From Candidatus Zhuqueibacterota bacterium 4484_87 (GTDB lineage: Bacteria; Zhuqueibacterota; Zhuqueibacteria; Thermofontimicrobiales; Thermofontimicrobiaceae): a stretch of 6,068 bases of DNA. Below are positions 6,004-6,068 of this stretch, piece by piece. The position numbers and the translations under genes are program-made. The stretch covers positions 1-6,068 of the forward strand of contig NATN01000226.1 of assembly GCA_002085355.1 (NCBI GenBank). The letters are read 5' to 3'. The notes under the pieces were generated by a model. The model was not told the origin of the DNA and made no database searches. It saw only the letters and a list, made by a program, of their open reading frames with translations. The first letter of the stretch is position 1. Every line of letters begins with the position of its first letter.

Positions 6004-6068
6004 ATGGCTATTTTATCCGATATTACTTTAGGACAATATTACCCGGCGAATTCAATCATTCATCGTCT
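6004..6068 (+). CDS. ecfT: EcfT-like energy-coupling factor transporter transmembrane protein, 3'-truncated by the window edge
   Basis: Only 21 complete codons are visible. The stretch DITLGQYYPANSIIHR matches the conserved N-terminus of EcfT/CbiQ proteins, typically LGQY-P-x-S-x-x-H-R-LDPR. EcfT is the membrane scaffold that couples the two EcfA ATPases to a substrate-binding S component in vitamin or metal-ion uptake. The ATG at 6004 has AGGA five nt upstream (5995-5998) and a promoter at 5950-5978. The rest of the gene and any EcfA or S-component partners lie beyond the window, so the substrate cannot be named. The call rests on a short segment, but the motif is distinctive. Confidence 0.8.
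   Translation, partial: MAILSDITLGQYYPANSIIHR

Overview
This is a 6.07-kb piece of a moderately AT-rich bacterial chromosome. It has sigma-70-like promoters, AGGAGG-type ribosome binding sites and intrinsic terminators. The gene set is a DUF2851 protein, a stand-alone PqqD-like protein, a SlyD-type FKBP, an M29-like aminopeptidase, an OPT transporter and the start of EcfT. This suggests a member of the Bacteroidota/Calditrichota/KSB1-like (FCB) lineages. That placement is an inference from gene content, not a proof.

Layout: on the + strand, the 3' part of a DUF2851 gene enters from the left edge and ends at 1083. It converges on a block of four minus-strand transcription units covering 1162-5757. 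From right to left these are a TIGR00733-type OPT family transporter split by a frameshift (5757-3761), a 120-aa orphan PqqD-like protein (3517-3155), a SlyD-type peptidyl-prolyl isomerase (2837-2367) and an M29-like aminopeptidase (2115-1162). At the right edge, divergent from the OPT gene, the first 21 codons of an EcfT-like gene run out of the window.

Each minus-strand gene looks like its own transcription unit. Strong hairpin/U-tract terminators follow the OPT gene (3693-3736) and the FKBP gene (2301-2341). Recognisable promoters precede the OPT gene (5884-5912) and the PqqD-like gene (3555-3583), with a weaker candidate before the aminopeptidase (2222-2249). The OPT/ecfT gap holds two divergent promoters, each with a 17-nt spacer.

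The OPT transporter and the aminopeptidase could both serve peptide use (import, then cleavage). They lie about 1.6 kb apart with other units between them, so this is only a loose functional theme. I see no phage, insertion sequence, CRISPR, tRNA or rRNA, and nothing that clearly forms a new multi-gene system. The points most worth a second look are the broken OPT gene, the orphan PqqD-like protein, and the palindrome and hairpin upstream of the aminopeptidase.
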